Below, piece after piece: positions 13,849-14,621 of a DNA stretch of 14,621 nt. The position numbers and the translations under genes were made by a program. The notes beneath the pieces were generated by a model, which saw only the letters and a list, made by a program, of their open reading frames with translations, was not told the origin of the DNA and ran no database searches. The stretch's first letter is position 1, and each line of letters opens with the position of its first letter. This DNA is from Candidatus Magasanikiibacteriota bacterium (GTDB lineage Bacteria; Patescibacteriota; Patescibacteriia; Magasanikbacterales; GWA2-37-8), in the NCBI GenBank assembly GCA_903853785.1, contig CAINUM010000057.1:1-14621 (forward strand). The letters are read 5' to 3'.

Positions 13849-14430
13849 TCAAATTTTAGGATTTTTTTTAAATACAGTTTGTTCTTTCTGTAGTATTAAC
13901 AAAACCATGAAACCGATTATTGTTAAAAGACCGACCATCGCAAATGCAGCCTTAAAGCCAAACCACTGCGCAATCGCCGCCCCCGCACCTGCTGTAATTG
14001 CCGTTCCAATTCCGGTCACTGTGGAATATAAACTCCATTCAAAACTTTCTCTATTTTTATCTAAATGAATACTCCACAAACCCAACCAAGTTGGATAGGC
14101 CAAAGCTGAACCAATCCCCAAAAATATTTGGGCTAAATAAATATATACAACACTATTGCAGAATATATAAAGAAACGGAACTAACGTCATCAGGGCAGTA
14201 CCAACTACTAACCATTTTAATTTATCATTATGTTTATCAACATAATGTGCAAATGGAAGTTGTAAAACAGATTTAGTAATTAGGTAGCAGGCACTAGCTA
14301 CACCAGCAGTGAAAATTGTTCCCCCAACTAAATTATCTTTAATGTAAATGGACAGAATTGGTTCGACAAAACCAAAACCAGTATCAACAAATATCGATGA
14401 AAACAAAAGAAGTTTTATCGTTCTGTTCAT
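13849..14430 (-). CDS. Half-size MFS transporter-like protein, 193 aa
   Basis: Six predicted membrane segments at roughly 5-25, 37-58, 72-92, 95-115, 135-158 and 160-182. An MFS signature-like segment lies between the second and third helices (LPFAHYVDKHNDKLKW, 58-73), corresponding to the loop motif G-x-x-x-D-R/K-x-G-R-R/K of the major facilitator superfamily. It resembles only the N-terminal six-helix half of a normal MFS carrier of about 400 residues. The downstream sequence encodes an unrelated kinase, so there is no sign of a second half split off by a frameshift. It could work as a homodimer or be a non-transporting relict. It starts 8 nt after the holin-family gene stop and ends in TGA, which shows that TGA is a stop codon in this organism. 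Confidence 0.7.
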   Translation of the reverse strand: MNRTIKLLLFSSIFVDTGFGFVEPILSIYIKDNLVGGTIFTAGVASACYLITKSVLQLPFAHYVDKHNDKLKWLVVGTALMTLVPFLYIFCNSVVYIYLAQIFLGIGSALAYPTWLGLWSIHLDKNRESFEWSLYSTVTGIGTAITAGAGAAIAQWFGFKAAFAMVGLLTIIGFMVLLILQKEQTVFKKNPKI

Positions 14431-14438
14431 AATATATA

Positions 14439-14621
14439 TTATTTACTAAACAGTCCGCTCAATATCCAACTTACTACAGACATCGCCAAAGCTCCAAAAA
14501 AGGCTGGCCAAAAACCAGCTACCCCAAAACCTTTTACGATCGTCGCTGCCAACCAAAATAACAACGCATTAATTACTAGAGTAAACAAACCTAATGTCAA
14601 AATATTTACCGGCAGAGTTAA
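14439..14621 (-). CDS. Phage-holin-superfamily-IV-like membrane protein (partial, N-terminus beyond the right edge)
   Basis: The visible 60 C-terminal residues are almost entirely hydrophobic: LPVNILTLGLFTLVINALLF (3-22), then a Gly-rich turn KGFGVAGFWP (30-39), then FFGALAMSVVSWILSGLF (41-58). The pattern LP-x-N-x-L-T-x-G-L-F-x-x-x-I-N-A, followed by a second helix pair, is that of the small four-helix 'phage holin family' proteins (PF04020) common in bacterial chromosomes, whose cellular role is unclear. No prophage genes are nearby. It is the first visible gene of a unit with the MFS-like and UMP kinase genes. Confidence 0.75.
   Translation of the reverse strand, partial: LTLPVNILTLGLFTLVINALLFWLAATIVKGFGVAGFWPAFFGALAMSVVSWILSGLFSK

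Noticed and set aside
13838..13852. TTG start of the UMP kinase gene at 13852
   Set aside because: The ATG five codons later fits the family N-terminus just before the first strand, and avoids overlap with the MFS stop.
14439..14621. Prophage remnant suggested by the holin-like protein
   Set aside because: PF04020-type proteins are common chromosomal genes, and no other phage gene is visible.

Overview
The window looks like chromosomal DNA of an ultra-small, AT-rich bacterium of the Candidate Phyla Radiation (Patescibacteria), most likely a Parcubacteria-type lineage. The grounds are a combination of gene families typical of that group: an N-terminal half-length TsaB-like protein, an archaeal-type UMP kinase, a DUF4012 membrane protein, a degenerate winged-helix/nucleotidyltransferase protein, a half-size MFS protein and a large membrane-anchored pseudo-PP2C/beta-propeller protein. 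TGA is read as stop, so this is not a code-25 lineage. This placement is inferred from gene content, without any database search.

Layout. (1) 1-809, minus: 5' part of the gene for DNA polymerase III delta' (holB), with its own promoter. (2) 917-2833, minus: an unrecognised 638-residue soluble coiled-coil protein built from modular repeats, ending in a clean terminator. (3) 2926-3533, plus: a self-contained transcription unit unlike everything around it (about 57% GC, clear Shine-Dalgarno, near-consensus promoter, 5' hairpin, long 3' hairpin) encoding one unknown 142-residue helical protein. (4) 9543 down to 3532, minus: a tightly packed six-gene operon: winged-helix regulator, TsaB-like, membrane GT2 glycosyltransferase, DUF4012 anchor protein, MreB and GT4 glycosyltransferase. 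It looks like a cell-envelope and cell-shape module. (5) 9606-9656: a symmetric promoter region with a 12-bp palindrome whose two overlapping -10 boxes appear to fire both the operon (minus) and a leaderless gene (plus). (6) 9646-11913, plus: the pseudo-PP2C/propeller membrane protein. (7) 13065 down to 11969, minus: promoter, L10 leader with attenuator, rplJ, rplL. (8) 14621 down to 13148, minus: phage-holin-family membrane protein (partial), half MFS protein, UMP kinase.

How the parts may work together. The operon in (4) places glycan assembly or transfer enzymes beside the actin-like scaffold MreB. The divergent gene in (6), sharing its promoter, could be an envelope sensor or scaffold with a cytoplasmic pseudoenzyme and an external propeller. 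The rplJL leader is the classical L10-L12 feedback element. The most puzzling part is the GC-rich unit at 2926-3533, followed by the repeat protein divergently transcribed beside it.

Nearly all genes here lack a recognisable Shine-Dalgarno and at least two appear to have almost no 5' UTR, so start choices rest mainly on spacing and family alignment. No tRNA, rRNA, CRISPR or insertion sequence was seen, and there is no gene-free stretch longer than about 300 bases.
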